Origin: Falsiruegeria mediterranea M17 | GTDB taxonomy: Bacteria > Pseudomonadota > Alphaproteobacteria > Rhodobacterales > Rhodobacteraceae | Assembly: GCF_900302455.1 (NCBI RefSeq) | Contig: NZ_ONZG01000007.1 | Location: 246,354 to 310,353 of the forward strand | DNA length: 64,000 nt | Reading direction: 5' to 3' | Made by a program: the position numbers and the translations under genes | Notes under the pieces: generated by a model | What the model was told of the DNA's origin: nothing | The model's database searches: none | What the model saw: the letters and a program-made list of their open reading frames with translations, nothing else | Shown: positions 6,653 through 15,950 of the stretch, in pieces | How the letters are laid out: each line of letters starts with the position of its first letter | Position numbering within the stretch: position 1 is the stretch's first letter

Positions 6653-9340
6653 ATGCCCATCACCGTTGGACAGGACACCGCCAGAACACGCCGCGAGTTG
6701 AGCGTCAACGGCAAGACCATCTCGTATTTCTCGATCCCCGCCGCGACCGAGGCTGGGCTCGGCGATTTTTCCAAACTGCCCGCTGCGCTCAAGGTCGTGT
6801 TGGAAAACATGCTGCGGTTCGAAGATGGCGATTTCTCTGTCTCGGTCGATGACATCAAGGCTTTTGCCGAATGGGGCGCAAACGGTGGCCAGAACCCGCG
6901 CGAGATTGCCTACCGGCCTGCCCGTGTGTTGATGCAGGATTTCACCGGGGTTCCGGCCGTTGTTGACCTCGCGGCGATGCGCGACGGCATTGTTGGCCTC
7001 AAGGGCTCGGCATCGAAAATCAACCCGCAGGTGCCAGTGGATCTGGTCATCGACCATTCAGTCATGATTGATGAGTTCGGAAATCCGCGCGCGTTCCAGA
7101 TGAACGTGGACCGCGAGTATGAACGCAACATGGAGCGCTACACCTTCCTCAAATGGGGTCAGAACGCGTTTGACAACTTTCGCGTGGTCCCACCCGGCAC
7201 CGGCATCTGCCATCAGGTGAACCTGGAATATCTGGCACAAACCATTTGGACCGACACGGACCAGAACGGGGTCGACGTTGCCTACCCGGATACCCTTGTG
7301 GGCACCGACAGCCACACCACCATGGTCAACGGCGTGGCCGTTCTGGGCTGGGGCGTTGGCGGGATCGAGGCGGAGGCCGCGATGCTGGGTCAGCCGATTT
7401 CGATGCTGATCCCCGAAGTGATCGGGTTCGAACTGACCGGCGCCATGGTCGAAGGCACCACCGGCACCGACCTTGTGCTCAAGGTGGTCGAAATGCTGCG
7501 CGAAAAAGGTGTCGTGGGCAAATTTGTCGAATTCTATGGCGACGGTCTGGACCGCCTGCCGCTGGCGGATCGCGCCACCATCGCCAACATGGCCCCCGAA
7601 TATGGCGCCACCTGTGGCTTTTTCCCGATCGACGGCGAAACCATCCGCTATCTGACCAACACCGGCCGTGATGAGGACCGGATCGCATTGGTCGAAGCCT
7701 ATGCCAAGGCCAACGGGCTGTGGCGCGATGCGGACTATGCGCCGATCTACACCGATACCCTGCATCTGGACATGGGCACCATCGTCCCCGCGATCTCCGG
7801 CCCCAAGCGCCCGCAGGATTATGTGGCACTGAGCGACGGCAAAACCGCCTTCCTTCGTGAGATGGAAGAGACCTTCAAACGCCCCATGGGCAAAGAGGTC
7901 GCCGTTGCGGGCGAAGATTACACCATGGAAAGCGGCAAGGTCGTCATCGCCTCGATCACGTCCTGCACCAACACCTCGAACCCCTACGTCATGATCGGCG
8001 CCGGATTGGTGGCCCGCAAGGCCGCCGAACTGGGCCTGAACCGTAAGCCGTGGGTCAAGACCTCGCTCGCGCCCGGGTCTCAGGTCGTCAGCGCCTACCT
8101 TGAGGCGGCCGGGTTGCAGGATGATCTGGACGCCATCGGGTTCAACCTGGTTGGCTATGGCTGCACAACTTGCATCGGCAACTCGGGTCCGATTCAGAAA
8201 GAGATCAGCGACGCCATCGCCGAGGGCGATCTGGTGGCCACATCCGTCCTGTCGGGCAACCGCAACTTTGAGGGGCGGATCAGCCCGGACGTGCGCGCAA
8301 ACTACCTTGCCTCACCGCCGCTGGTGGTGGCCTATGCACTGGCCGGGACCATGGACATTGACCTGTCTTCGGACGTGATCGCGCAGGACAAGAACGGCAA
8401 TGACGTCTATTTGAAAGACCTCTGGCCCTCGACTGAAGAGATCGCCGATCTGGTACAAAAGACCGTCACGCGTGACGCGTTCCAGTCAAAATATGCCGAC
8501 GTCTTCAAAGGGGACGAGAAATGGCGCGGGGTCGACGTGCCGCAGCAAGAGACCTATGACTGGCCTGCGAATTCGACCTACATCCAGAACCCGCCCTATT
8601 TCCAGGGCATGGGGCCAGAGCCGGGCACCATCGAGAACATCAAAGGGGCCAAGGTGCTGTTGATGTTGGGCGATATGATCACCACCGACCACATCTCGCC
8701 CGCCGGATCGTTTGCCGCCTCGTCACCTGCCGGTCAGTATCTGATTGAGCGCCAGGTTCAGCCGCGCGAATTCAACTCTTACGGTTCGCGCCGGGGCAAC
8801 CACGAGATCATGATGCGCGGCACTTTCGCCAACATCCGCATCAAGAACGAGATGCTGGATGGGGTCGAGGGCGGCTATACCACGGGGCCAGACGGCGAAC
8901 AGACCAGCGTCTATGATGCCTCGATGGCGCATCAGGCCAATGGCACGCCACTGGTGGTCTTTGGTGGTGAGCAATATGGTGCAGGCTCGTCGCGGGACTG
9001 GGCGGCCAAAGGCACTGCGCTGTTGGGCGTCAAGGCCGTGATCGCCGAAAGCTTTGAGCGCATCCACCGATCGAACCTGGTTGGCATGGGGGTCATCCCG
9101 CTGGAATTCACCGGTGGGGACACCCGCAAATCGCTGGGTCTGACCGGAGAAGAGACCGTCACGATCACCGGCCTGGACAGCGTCGAGCCGCTGCAAGAGG
9201 TGCCCTGCTCGATCACCATGGCGGACGGCACGGTGAAGGAGATCATGCTGAAATGCCGGATCGATACTGCGCCCGAGATCGAATACATCGAACACGGCGG
9301 CGTGCTGCACTTTGTGCTGCGCAACCTTGCCAAGGCCTGA
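6653..9340 (+). CDS. acnA: Aconitate hydratase A
   Basis: 895 residues, the usual AcnA/IRP-type length. It interconverts citrate and isocitrate in the TCA cycle using a [4Fe-4S] cluster. Cluster cysteines are in SITSCTNTSNP and GYGCTTCIGNSGP. The swivel domain carries DHISPAGSFA and GAGSSRDWAAKGTALLGVKA. The substrate-binding segment LVGTDSHTTMVNG is intact. The frame is open upstream to 6530, but the ATG at 6653 (MPITVGQDTA) has GAGGGAAG upstream and gives the standard N-terminus. No neighbour is functionally linked; it is probably transcribed alone, possibly controlled through the palindrome at 6531. Confidence 0.97.
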   Translation: MPITVGQDTARTRRELSVNGKTISYFSIPAATEAGLGDFSKLPAALKVVLENMLRFEDGDFSVSVDDIKAFAEWGANGGQNPREIAYRPARVLMQDFTGVPAVVDLAAMRDGIVGLKGSASKINPQVPVDLVIDHSVMIDEFGNPRAFQMNVDREYERNMERYTFLKWGQNAFDNFRVVPPGTGICHQVNLEYLAQTIWTDTDQNGVDVAYPDTLVGTDSHTTMVNGVAVLGWGVGGIEAEAAMLGQPISMLIPEVIGFELTGAMVEGTTGTDLVLKVVEMLREKGVVGKFVEFYGDGLDRLPLADRATIANMAPEYGATCGFFPIDGETIRYLTNTGRDEDRIALVEAYAKANGLWRDADYAPIYTDTLHLDMGTIVPAISGPKRPQDYVALSDGKTAFLREMEETFKRPMGKEVAVAGEDYTMESGKVVIASITSCTNTSNPYVMIGAGLVARKAAELGLNRKPWVKTSLAPGSQVVSAYLEAAGLQDDLDAIGFNLVGYGCTTCIGNSGPIQKEISDAIAEGDLVATSVLSGNRNFEGRISPDVRANYLASPPLVVAYALAGTMDIDLSSDVIAQDKNGNDVYLKDLWPSTEEIADLVQKTVTRDAFQSKYADVFKGDEKWRGVDVPQQETYDWPANSTYIQNPPYFQGMGPEPGTIENIKGAKVLLMLGDMITTDHISPAGSFAASSPAGQYLIERQVQPREFNSYGSRRGNHEIMMRGTFANIRIKNEMLDGVEGGYTTGPDGEQTSVYDASMAHQANGTPLVVFGGEQYGAGSSRDWAAKGTALLGVKAVIAESFERIHRSNLVGMGVIPLEFTGGDTRKSLGLTGEETVTITGLDSVEPLQEVPCSITMADGTVKEIMLKCRIDTAPEIEYIEHGGVLHFVLRNLAKA

Positions 9341-9376
9341 TTGGATTGCGCCTAGAATCGGCCTCGGCCTCAGTTC

Positions 9377-9411
9377 CCAGCCCGCGCTGCAAGCTTTGAA
9401 AGGCGGGCTGG
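9377..9411 (+). terminator. Hairpin after acnA (weak terminator)
   Basis: CCAGCCCGC (9377-9385) pairs perfectly with GCGGGCTGG (9403-9411) across a 17-base loop, 37 bases after the acnA stop. No T-run follows, so it may stall RNA polymerase or protect the 3' end rather than terminate by itself. Confidence 0.45.
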
Positions 9412-9539
9412 ACAGAACGGGGGTTTGCTCGCAAAGCGCATATGCGGTGCAAGCTTCCCCTCTTCACCAAATTGGACGACAAGCAATCCCACCTTACATC
9501 CTGAGTGAATACGCACCGAAGCACTGAGGAGCACTGGTC

Positions 9540-10208
9540 TTGCGGTTTGTGGTGGCAGTTTTGTTGGTTTGGATTTTGGGATCTTGCGCGCAACAAACCT
9601 CGCAGCGCGGCGATATTCTTATCATTGGGGATTCGGTGCTGGCCTGGAACCGCACCGAGGGCCGCGACGTTGGAAGCGCTTTGGCATCAGAACTTGGCCG
9701 TGACGTCGTAAACCGAGCCGCTTTTGGCGCCCAGATCGGAGCTACTGATCTGGCTCGCATCGTCGGTTTGAGCATCCCCGGCCAGATGCCGCCGGGACGA
9801 TGGAACTGGGTCATCGCCAATGGTGCAGCAAATGATTTGGGGTTCACGTGCGGATGCACCCGCTGTGGCCAAGTGATCGATCAACTGATCTCGACAGACA
9901 GCCAGTCCGGCGCCATTCCCGACTTGGTATCCAAGGCTCAGGCGCAGGGCGCGCGCGTCTTGTGGCTGGGCTATTACAAAGCTCCGGAAACAACTTCATT
10001 CACGGGGTGCCGTCCCGGCTTGGTCGAGATCGAACGACGCATCGAAGTCTTGGCCCGGTCAAACACGGGTCTCTATTTTCTCGATGCCGAAGATGTGTTT
10101 GACCCACCTGTGAGGGACCTGTTTGACACAGACAGAACCCACCCTTCGGCCAAAGGATCAGCGTTGATAGGCACAGAGATTGCCAGAGTAATCGAAAGAG
10201 CAAGCTGA
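9540..10208 (+). CDS. SGNH/GDSL-type hydrolase lipoprotein
   Basis: 222 residues. The N-terminus MRFVVAVLLVWILGSC is a lipoprotein signal with lipobox L-G-S-C, so the mature protein is lipid-anchored at the membrane. SGNH blocks are visible: ILIIGDSVLAW (block I, nucleophile Ser), an N in NGAANDLG (block III) and DRTHPSAKG (block V, Asp-x-x-His). Two cysteines occur in CGCTRC. It is probably an esterase or lipase; the substrate is unknown. The start codon is TTG: GAGGAG at 9526-9531 is well spaced for it and the signal peptide begins there. Homologues often annotated as hypothetical lipases resemble it only over the SGNH blocks. Confidence 0.8.
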   Translation: MRFVVAVLLVWILGSCAQQTSQRGDILIIGDSVLAWNRTEGRDVGSALASELGRDVVNRAAFGAQIGATDLARIVGLSIPGQMPPGRWNWVIANGAANDLGFTCGCTRCGQVIDQLISTDSQSGAIPDLVSKAQAQGARVLWLGYYKAPETTSFTGCRPGLVEIERRIEVLARSNTGLYFLDAEDVFDPPVRDLFDTDRTHPSAKGSALIGTEIARVIERAS

Positions 10209-10406
10209 CAGGTGTTTTGCTGCAGATTGCGTCAACAACACAGACAACGCGGGCAGGCACCCCAAACCGTCGACATGAGGGTGTTGCAAACCCCATGGCA
10301 TGCGCCGCGCCGAGTGCCGAGTGCCGAGGTTTTTTTCATATTTTCTGGACCTTTGCCAATCGCTTCGGCAGTCTGCACTGCATCACCCTGGGACCGGAGC
10401 CTGCCA

Positions 10407-11891
10407 ATGGGCAAACCAAATGCACTGCTGTTGTGTTCGCTGATCGTCATTGCCACCGTCGGCATATGGGGCATCGTGGACATCGCTGGACTGGTCGAAT
10501 GGGCCAGCGGCGTTGTCCATCAGACCTTTCACAGCCGCGGCTGGTTCGTGATGCTTGCGGCCAGCGGCATGTTGATCAGTTGCCTGTATCTGGCGTTTTC
10601 CAGATACGGCAACATCCGACTGGGCAAGGATGACGACCGACCCGAGTTTTCAACCGCCTCATGGATCGCCATGCTGTTTTCGGCTGGAATGGGTGTGGGT
10701 CTGTTGTTCTGGGCCGTGGCCGAACCGCTGACCCATTACCACTTCATCGACGAGTTCGAAGGCTCGCCCGAGGCCGCGCGCCAAGCCATGCTCGCGACCA
10801 ATTTCCACTGGGGTTTGCACGCCTGGGCCATTTATGGTTCGACCGCGTTGACCATTGCCTATTTCAGCTTTCGGCGCGGTACCGGCATGATGGTCGGCGC
10901 GCCGCTGATGTCCCTGTTTCCCGGCGAAAAATGGGCCAAAGTCGTGGGGTGGTTTTCCGATTTTTCTGCGATCATCGCCATTGCCATCGGGGTTGGCGGG
11001 TCGATGGCCATGGGCGTGTTTCAGGTGGCTGATGGCGTGTCCGTCCTCACCGATTGGCCGGTCACCTCTTACCTCATCGGGGGCGTTCTGGTGGCGATGG
11101 TTGCCGCCTATATCCCTGCCCTGATGATCGACCTGGGTCAGGGCATGGCCAAGCTATCAAACACCGCCATGCTGATCGCAATCGCACTGGTGCTCTACAC
11201 CATCATCCTAGGCCCGACCGAATATCTCCTGAACACCGTGGTGCAGAGCTTTGGCGATTATGTCTCACACGTCATTCCACGCGGGTTCCAAACCTTCACC
11301 TTTTATGGTGACTCGGTAAGCCAATGGTTCAGCGACTGGACCCTGACCTATATGGTCTGGTGGATCGCCTGGGGGCCGTTCGTCGGCGTCTTTGTCGCCC
11401 GCATTTCGCGTGGCCGCACAATTCGCGAATTCGTTCTGGGCGTGCTCTTTGCTCCGACGCTGTTTTCGATCTTCTGGTTCAGCGCCTTTGGCGGCATCGG
11501 CCTTTACGAGGCATTGAACGGCGCCGGAGAGTTGCTGTCGATGACTGAAACAAATGTCGAGCGTGTGACCTTTGGCCTGTTGGATCGCCTGCCCTTGACC
11601 CGCGTAACAACGCTGGCCACGGTTCTGGCAGCCTTTTTGTTCATCGTCACCAGCGTGGTTAGCGCGGCCTTTGTGCTGGGGACCTTCTCATCGGGGGGCG
11701 ACGCGAACCCGGCCCCGCGTATCCGCCTGATCTGGGGCGTGCTGCTGGGACTGCTGAGTGTGGCGATGATCCTGTCCGGCTCGGTCAATTCAGTGAAGAT
11801 ATTGATCTCGGTCGGGGCCCTGCCGTTTGTCTTTATTTCGGTCCTGCTGCTGGTCTGTCTGTTCCGCGGCCTGCGGGACGAGGAGGTGTAA
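10407..11891 (+). CDS. BCCT-family betaine/choline/carnitine transporter
   Basis: 494 residues with about twelve membrane helices. The family signature is GMGVGLLFWAVAEPLTHY (residues ~92-109), with the Trp-rich helix TYMVWWIAWGPFVGVFVARI and an RISRGRTIREF loop further on. BCCT carriers take up trimethylammonium or dimethylsulfonium osmolytes such as glycine betaine, choline or DMSP. The frame is open back to 10212 but the ATG at 10407, preceded by GGAG, gives the standard N-terminus. The last codons contain AGGAGGTG, the ribosome binding site of the 29-residue membrane peptide that follows, so the two are translated from one message. Uptake of betaine would fit the sarcosine oxidase operon further on, but the two are not linked. 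Confidence 0.93.
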   Translation: MGKPNALLLCSLIVIATVGIWGIVDIAGLVEWASGVVHQTFHSRGWFVMLAASGMLISCLYLAFSRYGNIRLGKDDDRPEFSTASWIAMLFSAGMGVGLLFWAVAEPLTHYHFIDEFEGSPEAARQAMLATNFHWGLHAWAIYGSTALTIAYFSFRRGTGMMVGAPLMSLFPGEKWAKVVGWFSDFSAIIAIAIGVGGSMAMGVFQVADGVSVLTDWPVTSYLIGGVLVAMVAAYIPALMIDLGQGMAKLSNTAMLIAIALVLYTIILGPTEYLLNTVVQSFGDYVSHVIPRGFQTFTFYGDSVSQWFSDWTLTYMVWWIAWGPFVGVFVARISRGRTIREFVLGVLFAPTLFSIFWFSAFGGIGLYEALNGAGELLSMTETNVERVTFGLLDRLPLTRVTTLATVLAAFLFIVTSVVSAAFVLGTFSSGGDANPAPRIRLIWGVLLGLLSVAMILSGSVNSVKILISVGALPFVFISVLLLVCLFRGLRDEEV

Positions 11892-11894
11892 GCG

Positions 11895-11984
11895 ATGCTG
11901 ATCGGAGATCTGACAGACACGCTCATGAACCTGACCACCTTTGCCTTTATCGGCGCGATGGTCTGGATTCTTGTGCGGAAATAG
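11895..11984 (+). CDS. 29-residue single-helix membrane peptide
   Basis: The product starts MLIGDLTDTL and ends GAMVWILVRK, with one hydrophobic helix (about residues 13-27) and a C-terminal Arg-Lys. AGGAGGTG at 11881-11888, inside the last codons of the BCCT transporter, is a near-perfect Shine-Dalgarno sequence with ideal spacing to the ATG at 11895. The stop abuts the stop of the convergent ccmG. By analogy with small regulators of transporters, it may bind or stabilise the BCCT carrier. That role is inference; the strong start signal is what is directly seen. Confidence 0.65.
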   Translation: MLIGDLTDTLMNLTTFAFIGAMVWILVRK

Positions 11985-12524
11985 CTAGTTGCCAGCCGCT
12001 TTTTCAAGCGCCGGGCGGATCGTACTGTCGATCACCCGCTGTGTGATCGGCCCGGCAAAACGCAACACGATGGTGCCGTCACCCGCGATCACATAGGTCT
12101 CGGGCACGCCGTAGACGCCCCAATCCAGCGCCATGCGCCCCTGTTCGTCGCGACCAATCCCGGCGTAGGGATCACCCAGTTCTTCCAGAAAGGCCGAGGC
12201 GTTGTTTTGGCTGTCCTTGTAGTTTACGCCGTAGACCGGAATGCCCTGTTCTGACAATGCCTCAAGGCTTGGGTGTTCGGCCCGGCAGGGTGCGCACCAG
12301 CTGGCCCAGTAGTTGACCAGTTTGACCTGACCATCGCGCAGCGTGGCGTCGTCAAACCCGGTCTTGCCCGGAAACTCGGTCATCACCACGGGTGGGGCCG
12401 GTTGCCCCTCGCGCGCGGATGGCAGGCTGTCAGGATCTTCGCGGAACATGCCGACGGCAGCCAGCAGGACGAAGCCGGCAAAAATCATCGGCGGGGCAAT
12501 CATCAAAGGCGAAAACTTAGCCAT
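11985..12524 (-). CDS. ccmG: Periplasmic thiol:disulfide oxidoreductase CcmG/DsbE
   Basis: 179 residues. An N-terminal membrane anchor (about residues 7-25) is followed by a thioredoxin fold with the active site WCAPC at residues 76-80 and the cis-proline loop YGVPETYV near 140, both diagnostic of CcmG. It keeps the CXXCH motif of apocytochrome c reduced so that haem can be attached in the periplasm. Its start overlaps the end of ccmD by eight bases, and it is the last gene of the ccmABCDG run on the minus strand. Confidence 0.95.
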   Translation of the reverse strand: MAKFSPLMIAPPMIFAGFVLLAAVGMFREDPDSLPSAREGQPAPPVVMTEFPGKTGFDDATLRDGQVKLVNYWASWCAPCRAEHPSLEALSEQGIPVYGVNYKDSQNNASAFLEELGDPYAGIGRDEQGRMALDWGVYGVPETYVIAGDGTIVLRFAGPITQRVIDSTIRPALEKAAGN

Positions 12525-12675
12525 CCCGGCGCACCCTTTTTTCGATCTCTTCCATCTCGGCCCGCACCTTGCGGCCGCGCAGGACGGACATCACCACCAA
12601 GGCCACCAGCAGCACCAGAGAGGCCGCATACGCCGACAGAACGGTGTCAGCGTATTTTCCCAGATCGGGCATCAT
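12517..12675 (-). CDS. ccmD: Haem exporter protein CcmD
   Basis: 52 residues, starting MMPDLGKYADTVLSAYAASL. It has one membrane helix and a charged cytoplasmic tail (RAEMEEIEKRVRRDG), the usual architecture of CcmD, which is needed to release holo-CcmE from the CcmABC complex. It overlaps the end of ccmC and the start of ccmG, indicating translational coupling. The identification rests on size, topology and position. Confidence 0.88.
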   Translation of the reverse strand: MMPDLGKYADTVLSAYAASLVLLVALVVMSVLRGRKVRAEMEEIEKRVRRDG

Positions 12676-13445
12676 GCGCTCATCCTTTCGCGGGCTTGCA
12701 GGGCCTTGATGCGGCGGGCCCGGATCTCGGTCCCCGTGCGGTAGAACACCAGCGCAACAAAGAGCAGAACAAAGCCGATCATGCAGATCAGCAGTGGATA
12801 GAAATAGATGTTGCTCACCTTCTCGGCCGTGTCGGTCCCGGTCACGGCACCAGCACGGAACACGGACGCCCCTTGATGCAGCCCCTGGTTCCAGAAGTTC
12901 ACGGCATAGCGGCTGAGGATCGCAAACACCGACCCCACCAGACACAAGACCGACGTCAGATCAGCGGCGGTGTCGGGGTCTTCGATGGCCTCCCACAAGG
13001 CAATGTAGCCAAGATAGAACAGGAACAGGATCAGGAACGACGTCAGTCGCGGGTCCCATTCCCACCAGGTGCCCCACATCGGTTGACCCCAGATCGCCCC
13101 AGTTACCAGCGCGATCAGGGTAAATACTGCGCCCACCGGTGCCGCGGCGCGTGCTGCCAACGCGCTCACATGGTGGCGGCGCACCACCCAGATCAGCGAG
13201 GTTACAAGCATCATCAGCCAGGCATTGATTGCCATCAGGGCAGCAGGCACATGCAGATAGATGATCTTGACGGTTGAGCCCTGTTTGTAGTCATCGCCCG
13301 TGAAAAAGAACCCCCAGATCAGCCCAACTGCCAGGCAAAGGGCCGTGACGATCCACAGGCCGGGCAGAAACCGCTCGGTCGTGGAAAGGAACTTCTTCGG
13401 GTTGGCGTATTCCCACAGGGAATTGAGCTTGGACGTCTGTGTCAT
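12672..13445 (-). CDS. ccmC: Haem exporter / CcmE haem-loading protein CcmC
   Basis: 257 residues with six membrane helices. The Trp-rich periplasmic motif WGTWWEWD (residues 124-131) is flanked by H65 (YLHVP) and H190 (NQGLHQG), matching the two axial haem-ligand histidines known for CcmC. It loads haem onto CcmE during cytochrome c maturation (System I). The frame is open far upstream, but MTQTSKLNSLWEYANPKKFL at 13445 is the standard start. A 56-base gap separates it from ccmB. Confidence 0.95.
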   Translation of the reverse strand: MTQTSKLNSLWEYANPKKFLSTTERFLPGLWIVTALCLAVGLIWGFFFTGDDYKQGSTVKIIYLHVPAALMAINAWLMMLVTSLIWVVRRHHVSALAARAAAPVGAVFTLIALVTGAIWGQPMWGTWWEWDPRLTSFLILFLFYLGYIALWEAIEDPDTAADLTSVLCLVGSVFAILSRYAVNFWNQGLHQGASVFRAGAVTGTDTAEKVSNIYFYPLLICMIGFVLLFVALVFYRTGTEIRARRIKALQARERMSA

Positions 13446-13501
13446 GTCTTGGTATCTAGCCCGGATTTCATGCGGCCTCAATTCACATCCCTGCTTTCGT
13501 G

Positions 13502-14158
13502 CTAGCGCAGATTGACGCGCAGCACAGCAGCACTGGCAAAGGGTAGAAGCGCGATGACCGCCGCCGTGATCCCGGCCAGCAGCAACAGCGGCGTTGATGT
13601 CGCCATCCCCTCGGCCCCACGTCGCGCGACCTCGGCCCCAAAGATCAGCGTGGGCACATACATCGGCAGAACCAACAGCGACAGCAGCAAGCCGCCGCGT
13701 TTGAGGCCAACGGTCAGCGCCGCACCAAAAGTGCCGATGACCGACAGCGCAGGCGTGCCCACCAGCAGCGACACCACCAGCCAGACATAGCCCGGCGTGG
13801 GTAGGTTCAACAGGATACCCAGGACGGGCGCAACCAGCACCAGCGGCAGGCCCGTGGTCAGCCAATGGGCCAGCGCCTTGATGGTCACGACGGATTCCAG
13901 CGGCAAGGGCGCGGTGGCCAACAAATCAAGCGTCCCGTCCTCCCAATCCAATGCCAGCAGGCGATCCAGGGACAACAGGCAGGCCAGCAAAGCCCCCAGC
14001 CACAAGACGCCCGGGGCGATCACGGCCAGCAGGGCCGATTGCGGGCCGACCGAGAACGGCACCAACACTGTCAGGATCAGAAAGAACGCGAGGCCCAGAC
14101 CAAAACCACCCCCGGCACGTAAGGCAAGGCGCAGATCGCGTGTCAGCAGCGCAATCAC
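13502..14158 (-). CDS. ccmB: Haem exporter membrane subunit CcmB
   Basis: 218 residues, about six hydrophobic helices, beginning [18 protein letters not shown] as in CcmB proteins. A conserved cytoplasmic segment [20 protein letters not shown] is present. It is the membrane part of the CcmAB ATPase that drives release of haem-loaded CcmE. The start overlaps the ccmA stop by four bases (ATGA type). Confidence 0.93.
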   Translation of the reverse strand: MIALLTRDLRLALRAGGGFGLGLAFFLILTVLVPFSVGPQSALLAVIAPGVLWLGALLACLLSLDRLLALDWEDGTLDLLATAPLPLESVVTIKALAHWLTTGLPLVLVAPVLGILLNLPTPGYVWLVVSLLVGTPALSVIGTFGAALTVGLKRGGLLLSLLVLPMYVPTLIFGAEVARRGAEGMATSTPLLLLAGITAAVIALLPFASAAVLRVNLR

Positions 14159-14769
14159 AGAAAGCCCCCGTCAAAGTCATCGAGCGCAGGCAGCTTGGCG
14201 CGAAACGGCCCCACATCCAGCACTTGCGCCTCGAGCCCCAGGTCGATGTGGGTGGCGATCATCGCCGACCCGCCCTGACCCAGATGCGCACGCACCGCAT
14301 CGGCAAACATCTGCACCGCGCGAGTATCGAGCGATACGGTCGGTTCATCCAAGACCCAGATCGGGCGCCCTGTCACCAACAAGCGCGCAAGGCCCAGGCG
14401 ACGCTTTTGTCCCGCCGACAGGTTGCCGGCGTGACGCGCGGCAAGCTCATTCAGATCAAAGGCGTCCAAAGCGGGTTGGATGGAGCCCAAGCCAAAAACC
14501 GAGGCCCAGAAAGTCAGGTTCTCGGTCACTGTCAGCGTGGGTTTCAACCCGTCGGAATGTCCAGCATAAGCGATGGTCTCTTCGGCACCCTGAACGGAGC
14601 CGCTGACCGCAGGTTGCAACCCCGCAATGGTGCGCAAAAGCGTGGTTTTGCCAATCCCGTTGGGGCCACGGATCACCAGCGCCTGCCCTGGCGCAAGCGT
14701 CAGGTTCAGCCCTTCGAGCACGGGCACGCCACCGCGGGCAATGGTCAGGTCTGAGACGGTCAGTGTCAT
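14155..14769 (-). CDS. ccmA: Haem exporter ATP-binding subunit CcmA
   Basis: 204 residues, a compact ABC ATPase. Walker [10 protein letters not shown] lies at residues 35-43; the signature is [16 protein letters not shown] and Walker [12 protein letters not shown]. The short length and the neighbouring ccmB identify it as CcmA. It supplies ATP hydrolysis for CcmE recycling. It is the first gene of the minus-strand ccmA-ccmB-ccmC-ccmD-ccmG run; the 63 bases before it separate it from the Mth938-like gene. Confidence 0.94.
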   Translation of the reverse strand: MTLTVSDLTIARGGVPVLEGLNLTLAPGQALVIRGPNGIGKTTLLRTIAGLQPAVSGSVQGAEETIAYAGHSDGLKPTLTVTENLTFWASVFGLGSIQPALDAFDLNELAARHAGNLSAGQKRRLGLARLLVTGRPIWVLDEPTVSLDTRAVQMFADAVRAHLGQGGSAMIATHIDLGLEAQVLDVGPFRAKLPALDDFDGGFL

Positions 14770-14832
14770 GAAACCCGCTTAGCCGATTGATGCATCACGC
14801 AAAAGGGGCGTTGTTGCCGCAAAGGTGGGCGC

Positions 14833-15186
14833 TCAGACAGGAAGAGCCGCCAGTGCAATGCGGCGCCCCTCGGACAGGAGCACGTTATAGGTGCGGCAGG
14901 CGGCGGGAGAGTTCATCACCTCGACGCCCAGACCCGCAGCTTCAAGGCTCTGTCGGAGAACGCCGGGAATATGGGCGATTTCGGCCCCGGTGCCGACAAA
15001 GAGCACGTCGACCTCACCGGCCAACGCCAACAGGGCCTGCGCGTCTTCATAGCCGCCCCATGTTGTCGTGCCCGTTGCACCTGTCAGAACCGCGCCCTCA
15101 ATCACCTCACCCCCGATGCGAAAGAAACCGGGGCCATAGCCGTCCACGGGAACCGAACCCGCGAATGAGATTTCGTTCAACTGCAT
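14833..15186 (-). CDS. Mth938/NDUFAF3-like domain protein (DUF498)
   Basis: 117 residues from the ATG at 15186. The conserved core is GSVPVDGYGPGFFRIGGEVI, then EVDVLFVGTGAEI and the C-terminal SPAACRTYNVLLSEGRRIAL. These are the hallmarks of the Mth938 fold, whose mitochondrial relative NDUFAF3 assists complex I assembly. In alphaproteobacteria this gene commonly follows secDF, as here. Its start codon overlaps the TauE stop by one base (TGATG), so translation is coupled. The biochemical role in bacteria is not established. Confidence 0.88.
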   Translation of the reverse strand: MQLNEISFAGSVPVDGYGPGFFRIGGEVIEGAVLTGATGTTTWGGYEDAQALLALAGEVDVLFVGTGAEIAHIPGVLRQSLEAAGLGVEVMNSPAACRTYNVLLSEGRRIALAALPV

Positions 15187-15950
15187 CAATGCGCTCCGGT
15201 GTTCCAGAATGGCAGCCCCGAGATCGCCGAGGCCGCGATGATGATATAGGCCGCAGTGCGATAAAGCCGTTCGCGGTCTGGATTGAAAATAGCAGTTCCT
15301 ATGAGATTGCCAATGAAAGTTGGCACAACCATGAACAGGCCGATCCACGCGGCAATGCCGACAAAGCCCCCCTGCAGGATCAGGGCGGTGAAGAAAAGGA
15401 TGTCAAAAGCCCAGAGGTAGAGCAGCGTGTTGGCGCGGATCACCTCGGGGCCGTGACGGCTGGCCATGTAGAACAGGATCACCACCGGTCCGGGCAGGCC
15501 CGCGACGCCGCCCATGAAGCCGGCACCGCCGCCGATTCCGTAAACCATCGGGCGCGAGACATCGCCTGAATAACGGAACCCCGACAGCAGGATGGCCAGC
15601 ATCAAAAGTGCCAGGGTCGAAATGCCATAACGATAGATGTCCGGATCGGTGTGGCGCAGGATAAGTACACCGATGGGCACGGTAATCACGGTACCAATGA
15701 GCAGGCGACGCAGGTCATTGCGGTGGCAAGCGCGCCAGGCGCGTGGAAGGATCGGCAGCGGGCCGAAGGCGTCCATCACCGTCAGCACGATCACGGCCCA
15801 AACCGGCGGCAGCACTTGGGCTGCGGCCGGAAGGAACACCAGGGCCGTGCCAAAGCCGGAAAATCCACGCACAACGGCGGCCACAAAAGAGGCCGCCGCC
15901 AGCCACCAGAGACCCGGCGTCTCAAGTGCCGCCAGAAGGGTTTCAGGCAT
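15186..15950 (-). CDS. TauE/SafE-family membrane permease
   Basis: 254 residues with about eight hydrophobic helices. The N-terminal AASFVAAVVRGFSGFGTAL is the first TauE repeat motif, and GGGAGFMGGVAGLPGPVVIL the second. TauE/SafE proteins are proposed exporters of sulfite, sulfoacetate or other organosulfur anions. It lies between secF and the Mth938-like gene with one-base TGATG overlaps on both sides, so it is cotranslated with the Sec accessory operon although its job is unrelated as far as known. Confidence 0.88.
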   Translation of the reverse strand: MPETLLAALETPGLWWLAAASFVAAVVRGFSGFGTALVFLPAAAQVLPPVWAVIVLTVMDAFGPLPILPRAWRACHRNDLRRLLIGTVITVPIGVLILRHTDPDIYRYGISTLALLMLAILLSGFRYSGDVSRPMVYGIGGGAGFMGGVAGLPGPVVILFYMASRHGPEVIRANTLLYLWAFDILFFTALILQGGFVGIAAWIGLFMVVPTFIGNLIGTAIFNPDRERLYRTAAYIIIAASAISGLPFWNTGAH

